60,000 bases of DNA from the NCBI GenBank assembly GCA_914767715.1, contig OU612072.1:12340001-12400000 (forward strand), written 5' to 3'. A program made the position numbers and the translations under genes. The stretch comes from Membranipora membranacea (lineage: Eukaryota > Bryozoa > Gymnolaemata > Cheilostomatida > Membraniporidae). The number at the start of each line of letters is the position of its first letter. The first letter of the stretch is position 1. The notes beneath the pieces are model-generated. The model did no database searches. It was not told where the DNA came from and saw nothing but the letters and a program-made list of their open reading frames with translations. Positions 37,373 through 48,904 of this stretch are shown piece by piece.

Positions 37373-39197
37373 ATGACAGGAAACCTTGTTTTGAGTATGG
37401 GCAAAGAAGATAATAATCAGAAGATAATGTTTTATCGAATGCTTATACTAGTACAGACTATTCTAGTAATTGGATCTGTACTTTAACTCACAATAATCTT
37501 TGTATCAGATGGTGGTGCGTTTGGAATCGGTCGCCAATCATCTGCTCATAGTACAATCAACGCAGACCAGGCGAGCACCTAAACCCTCCATGTGACATAT
37601 GTCATTTATCGTCTACATATTTTGTCTGACTCTGAGAACAATTGTGTATTGGTTTTGATTTCTCTGGTTGACTATGTTAATACTTTGTGAAATTCAACTG
37701 AACAAACAAAATCTATATTAGAGTTGCTTACTTGTATTTTTCGTCTCTAGACAAATGCAGAGTTTGATACAGGAGTAAACAGAGAAAAGAGGAGGACAAT
37801 TCAAAGCAGACTGGCTCTTTCTCGACGCAGACTACCAACAGCTCAGACCCCAGTACGAGCGCCTATGTCATGTGAATTAGAGGAACCTGAACAGGTATGA
37901 CCTGAAAAGATTGTTAAAATACAAATAAATAAGATACGATAAATATAAAATCATAAACTTTTTTATGCCGACAACATCATCCTGGTAGAATGTTTTCACT
38001 AAAATGCCAAAAAATTTGGATGCATGGAGGAAAAAATTGCCGAGCATTATCCACTTTTTGGGCCTTCGCCATTGATAAACATTTATTTGTTTTGATATAT
38101 CAAATCACCAGACAAACCACTCATTTTCACATCATTTTACCATCCCTTCCTCATATTTAGAGCAACATGTGTTCAATCTTTGAAGTTGCCTTTTCTCGTT
38201 ATACTATAATCAGTAGTTTTGTAAATGTTGATGGATAGGTTGTAGGTTTCCGATTCAAGGTAATGCATACAAGTACTCTCAAGCGACCGCCACCAGTCTG
38301 GAAATCTTCCCCAATAAAGTCTGTATGGCACAAAGATAACTGATTGAATCTCAGAAAATTCAAGTCATTGTCAAATAACTTGTGCAAACCTGCTATCAAA
38401 TAAGTTATCTTTGAGCTTTCAAGTATCATTTTTTGAGACTAGCAGTGGTTTAAGGTTGTATACTGTCAAGCAATTACCCTAGGAGAGTGCATTTTTTTGC
38501 ACCAACTTTTAATAGCAAAATCTATTACCTGCTAAAACTTACTCACCCTTTCATCATTGTAATACAACCTCCTGCCTTAGCTAGCTAACATTAGTAATAG
38601 CTCTGGTAAAATCATTCCCAAACTATCTTCACTAAAATCCGGACAATATATCCTCCTCTATACTACTCATATATAAGGATTTCAACTTCATGGAGTTACT
38701 CACTCAGGCGTTTTGAACAGTAAGAACAGGTGTTGTTGTAAATTTGGCCTTCAAACATAGGGTGCTATATGGGGATACATTATATCAAATGGGTCAAAAC
38801 TTATAGAACTCAAGATAAAGGGGAAGCAGGTCAGGTGCCATTTCGTAACATATCATTTCACATTATTCACGCTGAAAACTATTAATGTATTCGAATGCTT
38901 TCTTGGATACGCCGATCGAAACTAATGCTAATGGGAATGGAACTTTCTGAATGACTGTCAACCATCACTGAAACCTCAATGCATAGGAGAAAGGAGAAGA
39001 TGGTTGAAGGGTACCGATTGCCTGTTATATTTGACACCTTATAGTCCATCTGATTGAGTATTGTAACAACCTGTTTTATTTCTGATTATCAGCAGAGCGC
39101 ACAGAGTCTGACAATCCCATGTGGTGTGGCTACAGCTACTACAACATGCTGTGGAATAAATCCAAGGCTGACATGTGACTGTGTAACTGACAACTGA
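37373..39197 (+). pseudogene. A4: broken A-family paralogue
   Basis: Exons 37373-37570, 37751-37894 and 39093-39197 match A3. In the transmembrane segment, after VIGSVL, an in-frame TAA stands at 37484-37486; a compensating one-base deletion and insertion relative to A3 would explain it. The first donor reads GCGAGC where A1 has GTGAGC, so it could work only as a rare GC-AG intron. Exons 2 and 3 remain open with NREKR, CELEEPEQ, TTCCG and CDCVTDN, and a TATAAAT box is kept 125 bases upstream. Either the loss is recent or the downstream exons are used from another start. As it stands the membrane anchor cannot be completed, so I call it a pseudogene. Confidence 0.7.
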
Positions 39198-39355
39198 GCA
39201 TTATTTTCTATTTAATTTAAAAAAAAATTAAAGTACAATGATACGGAAATATTTTTTAGTAATTTCTATATATTTCATTTGAATAATCGTAGCGGCATAT
39301 GTCAATAAGACAGCTTTCCCTTTTATTGTTAGGGACACTTCCAAGGTGATTGATA

Positions 39356-39381
39356 TATCATATATATATATATATATATAT
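39356..39381. repeat. (AT)n microsatellite
   Basis: A run of AT dinucleotides downstream of A4. Confidence 0.9.
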
Positions 39382-40257
39382 GCAATTATGTAATCATAAC
39401 ATGAAAACACAACTACAACATTTACCCTCTCTTGTGAGTAACCTGCTGCAATCATGTCAATTTTGTCAGGCATATCACCAAGGAATGGTTTTGATTAAAA
39501 AATTTGTATCACTTTTTTATTAATGAAATCAACTTGAGTTGTTCGAAGAAGATTAAATTTTTTTTCTGCGGACATCATTCCATTCTGACCAGCATCAAGG
39601 TATAATTGTGGAAAAAACCGTGTGCTATCAATTTAACTCAGCTGTAACAGTGATTAAAAATAATATGAAAACATTGTTTTCTGGTTCTTCCTTCAAATTT
39701 TTACAAGGGTAATGCCAACAGGTATGTCTCTTTTCCCAAACAGTTTACAAATTTTCTCTCTGGTGTGACTTTACTATGATAACTTTGATGATCCACGTTT
39801 GGGTCTCACATTAATCTTCAAGTTGATCGATCATTAAGGGGGCTGTGAAGAACATACACTCATACAAGAAAACATCCACTTATTTGTATCAGCAGCAAGG
39901 GCAGATTTTGGCAATGTCTTCCGCCGCCTTCTCTTGGAGATATCATCCCTTTCCTTAGTCAAAAGGGACATATGATAATATTACAGTTTCTTTATCTCTT
40001 CAGGCTGCAAAGATGTATTAAAGCATCCATGAAATCAATATTTGGATTATCAATGCTATTTCTCCACCTAATCAGCTTCAAAACGAGCCCAAAATTGACC
40101 CTCTGGACCAACAGAGGCTGTGTTATGAGGCATTGAACTCGACTCTTTCAATATTTGCTTGTGAGATTGGAAAGCCCTTGTGTGAGGACACATTAGGGAT
40201 TTCGTCCAATATTCGACATTTTATGTATATTAAACTGTTAAAAATTAGTTAAAGTTA

Positions 40258-41727
40258 AAATTAGCCAATAATTGGGCAGAGATCTTTCCTCGCTTAGAAA
40301 CGCTTGAAACTCTGTTTTGAGGTTCGAAATGACGTCCCTATATCTCATATAAAATATTAGCACCCTGTGACGATGCGTATTCTGTCGAGGTATTTAGTAA
40401 GAAATCGACATAAGTCGATAGGTACGGTCCTGGGGAAATTAGCCAATAATTGGGCAGAATTCTTTACTTGTTTAGAAACGCTTGAGACACGTCCATATAT
40501 CTCATATAAAATATAAGCTCCCTGTGACGATCCATATTCTGTCGAGGTATTTTGTAAGAAACCGAAAAAAATCAATAGGTACGGTCCTGGGGAAATTAGC
40601 CAATAATTGGGCAGAATTCTTTACTTGCTTAGAAACGCTTGAAAGACTGCTTTGAGGTTCGAAATTATGCCCTATATCTCATATAAAATATAAGCTCCCT
40701 GTGACGATGCGTATTCTGTCCAGGTATTTTGTAAGAAATCGACAAAAATCGATAGGTACGGTCCTGGGAAAATTAGCCAATAATTGGGCAGAATTCTTTA
40801 CTCGCTTAGAAACGCTTGAAACTCTGTTTTGAGGTTCGAAATGACATCCCTATATCTCATATAAAATATTAGCTCCCTGTGACGATGCGTATTCTGTCGA
40901 GGTATTTTGCAAGAAATCGACAAAAATCGATAGGTACGGTCCTGGGGAAATTAGCGAATGATTGGGCAGAATTCTTTGCTCGCTTAGAAACGCTTGAAAC
41001 ACTGTTTTGAGGTTCGGAATGACATCCCTATATCTCATATAAAATATTAGCTCCCTGTGACGATGCGTATTCTGTCGAGGTTTTTTGTAAGAAATTGACA
41101 AAAATCAATAGGTACGGTTCTGGGGAAATTAGCCAATAATTGGGCAGAATTCTTTACTTGCTTAGAAACGCTTGAAACACTGTTTTGACGTTCGAAATGA
41201 CGTCCCCTTATCTCATATAAAATATTAGCTCCCTGTGACGATGCGTATTCTGTCGAGGTATTTTGCAAGAAATCGACAAAAATTGATAGGTACGGTCCTG
41301 GGGAAATTAGCGAATGATTGGGCAGAATTCTTTACTCGCTTAGAAGCGCTTGAAACACTGTTTTGACGTTCGAAATGACGTCCCTTTATCTCATTTAATA
41401 TGTTAGCTCCCTGTGACGATGCGTATTCTGTCGTGGTAGTTTGCAAGAAATCGACAAAATTCGATAGGTACGGTCCTGGGGAAATTAGCTAATAATTGGG
41501 CAGAATTCTTTACTCTCTTAAAAATGCTTGAAACACTGTTTTGAGGTTCGAAATGACGTCCCTATATCTCATATAAAATATTAACTCCCTGCGACGAGCG
41601 TATTCTGTCGAGGTATTTTGTAAGAAATCGACAAAAATCAATAGGTACCGTTCTTGAGAAATTAGCCAATAATTGGGCAGAATTCTCTACTCGCTTAGAA
41701 ACGCTTGAAACACTGTTTTGAGGTTTG
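40258..41727. repeat. 178-bp satellite array 3 (about 8 units)
   Basis: Same unit and orientation as the other arrays. It begins at AAATTAGCCAATAATTGGGC, right after the A4 duplication unit, and ends inside a unit after CACTGTTTTGAGGTTT. One unit near 40490 lacks the segment between GCTTGA and CGTCC. Confidence 0.96.
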
Positions 41728-43300
41728 TTTTCCTCACAATGAATGTTTTATGATGATTCTCCCTCACAGAATTTACAGCAAAATCCACAAAGTTTGTGGA
41801 ATTTGCTAAAGAATTGTAGACTATCTTATAAGGCGTCATTTTTTAAAACTCGCTATGGAAATTTACTATAGAGAGTTCTGAAAAGAGGCATCACTGCACC
41901 TACCTCTAATTTTCAGTTCAGTTTATAGTAGGGCTGTGCAAGATGAAAGAAAACTGATCTTAATCTAAATCATCATTTGTCCAGTTATGATATGCCTAGC
42001 GTATTTTGCTCAGCTTCATGTCCATTATCAAATCAACCACCGAAAACCTATATTGCAGAATCCATTCAACCATACATCAAACACAACTCAATCACTATAT
42101 TACTGTCGGATAGAGAAAGATCACGACTGTTCACTGCTGGCAGAGTTCATATGAGATTACTTTATGATACTGAATGCAGTTTTTCGGCAGTTTGATGATT
42201 TTATTACTGAACTACACCCTGGGGCAAATGCCCCAGGCAACTGATAAATTGCAACGCCTAGTTGTAACTGTCACACGTAACTCCCAATCGTAACTTGTAA
42301 TTGTAACTGAATCTTCAGAGCAAAAACAACTGTTCTTTATACTGACCTGTATAAATAGGTCGTAAAAATAGAAAAGGGTGGGATGATACGGCATTATTTA
42401 GATGGCCGACCTCCGCATTTAGATGGTAACTAAATGTGCAAAAAATGGAAGTAAATGCGGAAGAGTATAACAATTAATCAGATTAGGACCATGGCAACCA
42501 TGACAGTGCAATATACAACACCTAACTTCATGAAGAGTCATGACCTAGGCGTGACACTAAAAACAGGAGATTGAGCTTCCCAATTAAGTGATGATAAATG
42601 ATAAATGATGAATATAGGCAATTAGGAAGCTATCTAGTATCACAATCCATCATACAAAGCAAAGCAGAGTTTTAATCAAAGCACACTGCACAGCAACAAT
42701 GAACAACCAACCGCCAGTGGTGGATAATGTGGCATACAGGTACAGGGGTACCTGTATGTCACATATGCTCCCCCCTGGAGGCGATTGTCCTCAATCGCTA
42801 AATAGAAAGCAGTCACAATTTAGGATGATAACAGATCAAAGCTAACAAATATAAGAAACAGAATTTATAAGACAATGCAAAAACAGAATACGTTCTCAAA
42901 GACAAAAATTTCATATACCTCTACAAAAGCGTTTCATTATGACATACCAAACAATTACATATTTCCCTTCCAAAGCTGAAGAACCTCAAAGTTGCTTCAG
43001 GTTCATAAAAAAAAATCACTTTGTTCCTCTGTCACTCAATATCCTCAATATAGCCTAAGAACCCTAGCTTTGCTTAGGTCCTATGAACAGTTGAAGGTAT
43101 AAGATATAATCATCAGCGGTTGTTGGAATGTTACTCCTATGGGGTACCTGTATGTCACATTACAACCATATTACAACAACTTAGCCTTCAAACTCAATTA
43201 GCAGCAATACTTTTGGTGGGCTAGCCATTTTTGAGACTAAACAAAGGTTTTGTTTTCCCGCCTTTTTTTTTTCTTCCTTTGTTTTCACTCTTGTCACTTC
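41728..43300. other. non-coding region between satellite and LINE
   Basis: Includes a hairpin at 41768-41816 (AATTTACAGCAAAATCCACAAA pairing with its near-complement), an inverted repeat CATACAGGTAC/GTACCTGTATG at 42734-42757, and a 20-bp exact direct repeat GGGGTACCTGTATGTCACAT at 42745-42764 and 43141-43160. The direct repeats may flank an inserted segment of about 380 bp. No gene is seen. Confidence 0.6.
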
Positions 43301-43652
43301 AAAACCTTGTATTTGATCTACTCAATCTGAGTGTCTTGTATCATAGATAGCTTCATTCACTTCATCTAGGTTGCCCTTGGAGCTCAGGGAGCCTGTTGTT
43401 GTTTTCAGTTGTCAACTGCTGTGTCCTATCTTAGGTTGCCCTTGGTGCCCAGGGAACCCTTGATTTCCGACTATATCTTCATTGTTGCTGTTGCTGTCTC
43501 ACTGTTGATTTTCCTAAACAAACTAGAAGGACATTGCCCCTGGTGGTGCTTAGGGAAACAAATTACTGAACTGAATACTTATCTGACAATTTTTCTCTGA
43601 TCTTTTTTTTTTTCTTCTAAGGACCTGCCTTCTGATTGTCACATTTGTTGAA

Positions 43653-45022
43653 ATGGCAGACTCCAAGGATGTCTCTGTCATCTGTGGTATGCCCTCCTGT
43701 GGTAAAACCACCGACAGAAAGCCTCATTTAGAATGTCAGATATGTCTTAAAGTGTTCCATACTACTTGCCTGGGTAAAGCATGGTCTGACATAACAACAC
43801 ACACAGAAAAAAATAGCGTTGTTTTGATTCTGAGATAGTTCCCCTACTTCACCCTTGCAATTAATTATTTTGACGCTAAAATGACCTGCCAATTGAAAAA
43901 CCATCAGCTATGATTTGATACTCTGAGATAATCAACTGTCCTTTGAAACTGGCCAAAGGTGAATAAAGAGTCAAATTAACTCTAAAATATGATTCTTATT
44001 TGATTAATTCTAAGGGTGAAGTTGCGGAACTATCTTGGAATCAATATAACCTCTATTTGATGCTAATATGCCTTTTGATTATGAGCTAGAGTCATTCTGA
44101 TTCTAAAATTTCTTTGTGTGCAGTAAATGGATTGAAAAAAGTTATTCTTTTGAGGACTGGACTAAGATGGTACTGTTCCAATTGCGAACCCAAAATCCGC
44201 GATTATGTCCACTCCACAGAGATTAGTTCTGCCCTGCTATCTGTTGACTCAAGAATCGAAGGTCTGACTAAACTCATTTGTAACAACCATCAGACTCTAT
44301 CTAAAACATACAGTGCCCAAGTATCATCCTCCCCCTCTACTATTAACACTCCTAATACTGATGACATCCAACAAGTGAGAAAACTTGTACAGAACGTTGA
44401 TACCACTCTAAGAGCTCAAAGTTTGGCTCAGGATAAACTTTCTCGGTCAATGAATATTGTGATACATAACTTGGTCGAACGAAACGACACCATGACCAGT
44501 GTTACAGACGCTTGTCAGAACATACAGTTTTCCAAATCCCTTATCACCCAAGTAACTAGAATAGGCCAAAGAAACATGGATAAATCAAATAATAAACCAC
44601 GACCAACTAAAATTACTTTTTCTTCTGCCATCCACAGAGATGAGTTCCTAAAACGTTACAACAACTGGGAGGGAAGGGGCATCACCTTTTGCACGCCTGA
44701 CCATGTTAAGGCGGAACGGGATAGAGAGTTCGCTCTCAGGCAACAACGAAATGAACTTCAATTATCAAACATAGACAACTACTACCAAGTTAGAAATGGA
44801 GCAATCTATTTCAAACCAAAATACTCGGGAAGGTGGGGCAAGCTAAGACTTCCAACTGATCCAAATGGAGGAGAGCATGATACAATATCCTCTGGTGATA
44901 CACCATCACATCACAGTCAATCCACTACTACAACACCTCCATCCTCATCTCAGGCAGGTGCTTCATATCAACCATCAACTCCCTACCACCCTGTAAGCTC
45001 ATCTCCTGAGAACAGCCCGAGT
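43653..45022 (+). pseudogene. LINE ORF1 with PHD finger, split by a MITE
   Basis: Starts MADSKD and shows the first part of a PHD-type zinc finger, CGMPSC...CQIC...FHTTC. The frame is cut by an insertion at about 43798-44120 and resumes at VNGLKK, giving the closing WYCSNC pair. After this come a helical stretch, an RRM-like segment (NIVIHNLVE) and a C-terminal domain typical of LINE ORF1 proteins (RDREFALRQQRNEL), then a Ser/Thr/Pro-rich end. The protein would bind the element's RNA; PHD fingers usually read histone H3 tails, so chromatin targeting is possible but inferred. Confidence 0.75.
43798..44120. mobile_element. MITE inserted in the ORF1 PHD finger
   Basis: Inverted repeats of about 46 bases: AATAGCGTTGTTTTGATTC through CTTCACCCTT (43812-43857) pairs with 44012-44057, and CACACACAGAAA pairs with TTTCTTTGTGTG at the outer ends. 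It has no coding capacity. The exact ends and the target duplication are not clear. Confidence 0.65.
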
Positions 45023-45148
45023 TGATTGGAAGAAGTACTAATCGAGGCAATTACCCCTCCATCTAGTTAACTTTTATTTTCTTCTTGGATACATAACTGT
45101 CCACTCGTAACACACGCTTGCTCAGGTAGCAAAGCTTACCAACTGAAA

Positions 45149-48100
45149 GTGTTCTTTTGGAACAGTAATGGTATTCGGGGCAAGGCTCATGAACTCGACC
45201 TTCTTTTAAAACAACATGAACCTGATATTTTTGCACTAACTGAGACTAAATTAGATTTATCAGTAGATGATAATGAAATATGCTCCGGTTACACACTTTA
45301 CAGGAAAGATCGCACCACTGATGTGGGGCCCGGTGGTGGCGTACTCATCGGTATCAATGATCTCTCTTCAATCAATCTGAATCATATTTATAACCCTGAC
45401 TACGGAGAAATAAGTGCACTAGATCTCACAATCTCTTGTTTTTCTTTTACTTTCTGTGTGTACTATCACAGATCACTCCACAGAACAGTGGATGGCATTA
45501 TTAAATGGTACAATGACCTCATCAGCCCCAATGTTATCATAGTAGGAGATTTCAATCTACCAGCTATAGATTGGGCTACTAAGTCACTAAAGCATGACCG
45601 TGACATAAACATGCACACTTCTTTTTTGGACTTTGTAAATTGCGATAACTTAAACCAGTCTTTCTTATTTCCAACACACAAGCTCGGTAACACTCTGGAC
45701 TTGGTTGTATCAAATATGGACACTTCTGCACCTATAGGTGAACCCAGCGCATCTGACCACCATGGAATTGCTTTTTCAATAACTATGAACAATAAAATAG
45801 AAAGGAGCAGTACAAAGACTGCTCCAAGACCACACTGGTTATTTAATAGGGCAGATTTAGCTGGTATTATCACTGATAGCTTTGAGATTGATCGGGAAGT
45901 TGAGAAACAAATCTCCAACTCCCACAACATTGAGACCATTTGGCACACATTTAAATCCGGAATTAAAAACATAGCATTGAGACACATCCCTAACAAAACT
46001 AAAAGGCCAAGAGCGAAGCTCTGGCTGACGCCCTATTCTAGACGGCAGATACGCAAACGAAAGCGTATGCACCTTGTCACACTAGAGTACCCGACCAAAG
46101 CTAACTTTGATAAATATGAAACCCAATCAAAACTTTGTAAGCAATTAGTTAACAAGGACTACAACTCTTATATTAACACACACTTATGTGACAAACTAGA
46201 GCAGGGGGACTCAAAACCCCTGTATAGGTTCATTGCTAATAAAAGAGGTAGCTCAAATGCCATCAAACAACTGGATGGACTTCCAGCAGATGACACAAAC
46301 AATATTGCAGATGACTTTGCTGATGCTTTTGTCTCTGTTTTTTCTCATGATGATGGACACCAGGTAAATATACCTAACTCTGGTGTAAATCAGCATGATA
46401 CTATTGTATTTGATTCTCGAGGTGTACTTAAAGGGCAACCAAGGTTTCAAACAACTTCTCATTGATGGCCATTGATTAATAGCAGATTGCACCATCTGCA
46501 TGGGGAAAAAGACAAAATGTAATTCGGATGGTTATTCAGCAAGAATTCTTGTGAAACATTTCTTCCATCAGGTACTCAAACTCAGCTAAAAGAGAATACC
46601 ACATAGCAGTTTCCTGTTCCTGTTATTATTTAGCATGTGCTCTATAATTATTACATCAAAGTCTTGGAACCTCCCCTAAACTGAAGTGTTACCCAGCTTA
46701 GAGTCAGCAACTACTTTGAGTTTTGCATCGCGTAATGCAAAAAGCTGATGTTGCCCAGCACATTATTTGCTACCAATTAATGCATTGCTGCGAAACCTTG
46801 GTTGCCCTTTAAGCAACTACAGTCACTTGATCCCGGTAAAGGGGCCGGTCCAGATGATTTGTCACCAGGCCTGCTGAAATTCCTTGCCCGGTATATCTAC
46901 CAATCTTTAACCAAATTATTTCGTAAGACTCGAATTGTGTCCCGCAGGATTGGCGCTGTGCCAACATAGTTCCTGTATTTAAGAAGGGGAGTCGCTCTGA
47001 TCCTTTAAACTACCGCCCTATCTCACTCACATCAAATATATTTAACATCTTTGAACATATCATCTCACATCACATCCATAGTTTTCTTGGAGCTCATAAC
47101 ATTTTATACACTCATCAACATGGATTTCGCTCAGCTCATGGGTGTGATACACAACTACTAAACACTGTAAATGATTTTATTGAGATGTATGATCAAAACA
47201 TCCCAGTTGATGTCGCTGTATTGGATTTTTCAAAGGCTTTTGATTTAGTGTCACATCCTAAACTCATACATAAACTAACCAATATTGGTATAAATAACAC
47301 TTCAATTCTCTGGATAAAAGCATGGCTTACAGATCGAAGACTGACTGTACTTGTTAATAACACTAAATCCTCCTGTCGCCATGTCAGCTCTGGGGTACCC
47401 CAGGGCAGTGTACTTGGCCCTCTCCTATTTAATATATATATATATAAATGACGTGCCTGACGCAATTAAATCAAGCCGACTCAAACTTTATGCAGATGAT
47501 TCTCTTCTTTACCGTCGTATCAAGAGCGACAGTGATAAAGAGCTCCTACAAGAGGACCTCAATAATATACAAAGTTGGGCTGTTAACTCCCAGATGAAAT
47601 TTAATGTCTCCAAGTGCGAACATCTGAGTATATCACGTAAATCAAAGCTTCCAATTTCATTACCTACGTATACTTTAAATAACATCGGTCTGAGAACTGT
47701 AGACCAAGCCAAATACTTGGGAGTGGTAATTGACAATCATCTTTCTTTTAAAACACACATTGTTGAAACATGTAAAAAAGCCAACAGATCACTGTACATG
47801 TTGATGCGCTCATTAAAAAAGGCTAAAACTCGGACTAGAACTGTTGCGTACAAGACAATCTGTAGACCCATCCTAGAATATGCTTGCCACATCTGGTCAC
47901 CTTATCAAAAAAAATATATTGCTTACCTTGAAAATGTAAACAGGAAAGCCTTTAGATGGGCCTATCGCCTCAGAAAGAGAGATCATATCACACAACTCAT
48001 GATAGATAAAAATTGGTGCACCCTCCTAGAACGGCGTTGTCAAATTGACACAAACCTACATAATCACATTTTGACTGGCAAGGCTACTGTTGATACAGAG

Positions 48101-48163
48101 TCATTTAATACAACTGTTAACTCCAAATATAGCACCAGAAAAGGTGTGATTAAAATGCTGTAA
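45149..48163 (+). pseudogene. LINE ORF2: endonuclease and reverse transcriptase, broken
   Basis: The endonuclease part has FFWNSNGIRGK, LTETKLD, VGDFNLP and SDHHG, the expected catalytic blocks in order. The frame is interrupted by a TTAA MITE at 46432-46808. RT motifs follow: KGAGPDDLSP, a frameshift at about 46918-46936, then KGSRSDPLNYRPISLT, AVLDFSKAFD and SGVPQGSVLGPLLF. A second frameshift occurs in an expanded (AT)n tract at 47433-47450, before the catalytic LYADDSLLY. The end reads GVIKML at 48163. The frame is open upstream of 45149 without an ATG, so the true start is uncertain. The product would nick target DNA and prime reverse transcription; this copy cannot. Confidence 0.88.
46432..46808. 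mobile_element. TTAA-target MITE in LINE ORF2
   Basis: A 377-bp insertion with 17-bp perfect terminal inverted repeats (AGGGCAACCAAGGTTTC and its complement) and duplicated TTAA at 46428-46431 and 46809-46812. Removing the element and one TTAA rejoins the ORF2 frame exactly. TTAA targets are used by piggyBac-type transposases; no transposase is inside, so it is non-autonomous. Confidence 0.88.
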
Positions 48164-48870
48164 ATACTGATGTGGCAAAGTACTCGTTTAAAAACAGAAT
48201 AAATAAATAATCAAACCTCACCACTGTAACACACTTTTTTTCTTTTCTTCCTTTTTTCTTTTCCCATTACTTATAAAGCTCCCGTTGTCATGTTTACAAA
48301 TTACAATTACATCTGAATCGCTCTTACACCCACACTGTCTGTTGCATCATTGTTGCATCTAATTGCTGTCTAAATTACTATATATCTCGATAGTGGAGCC
48401 TAACGCTCTGAGTGAGATTACTTGGATCAGATCAGATCACTGAAATGACATTTACCTTTACCTTAACTTACAAAATTAGAGTCTGTCATCCATCCCCCAA
48501 AGTTGTGTGGCAGTTATTCCTTTAGTAATTCTAATACATTTGACAACATAACTTCCAAATATCCTGGACATATCCACTGCGTTTCATACCCAAGAATTGT
48601 CTGACAATTCTGTGCAATTCTAGAATTGTCAGAAACTGACCTATATATCATTACCCAACCAGCAACCATTATTGTGTAATTAACCCTGCCTGCTAAATAA
48701 ATTACTTTCATTATTGCTATTGTATAGTCATAGTATAAGCCTTTACAGTTCTAGTCAATATCATACAATTGGATTGACATTGTATTCAATGAGTTTGTAT
48801 TTAGATGAACAGACAAGGTATGCTGTAATGAATAGATATTGCTGTGCAAGGTAGCATCAAAATCTATATT

Positions 48871-48904
48871 GCGAGAGGCCCAGGTTCAAATCCCCGCCGG
48901 GGCA
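48871..48904 (+). other. tRNA 3'-half relic in left arm
   Basis: GCGAGAGGCCCAGG, then TTCAAATCC and CGCCGGGGCA resemble the variable loop, T-arm and 3' acceptor of a tRNA-Gly-like gene. No 5' acceptor strand complementary to CCGGGGCA is found at the expected distance, so this is not a functional tRNA. Confidence 0.5.

Larger units (their letters stand above)
35830..40230 (+). repeat. tandem duplication unit with A4
   Basis: Older partner of 30360-34470. Array 3 of the satellite starts within 30 bases of its right edge. Confidence 0.8.
43300..48470 (+). mobile_element. defective non-LTR retrotransposon (CR1/L2-like LINE)
   Basis: An element with a 5' leader, an ORF1 with PHD finger, an ORF2 with endonuclease and reverse transcriptase, and a 3' tail. 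Ends are approximate: the leader contains two copies of an AGGTTGCCCTTGG motif (43369 and 43434), and the 3' side ends near GATCAGATCAGATCACTG (48427). It is dead: two small transposons and at least two frameshifts break the frames. Assignment to the CR1/L2 side of LINEs rests on an apurinic-type endonuclease plus a PHD-bearing ORF1; a tree would be needed to be exact. Confidence 0.85.

Noticed and set aside
48833-48904. Functional tRNA-Gly gene
   Set aside because: The T-arm and 3' acceptor are recognisable, but the 5' acceptor strand and a proper D-arm are missing.
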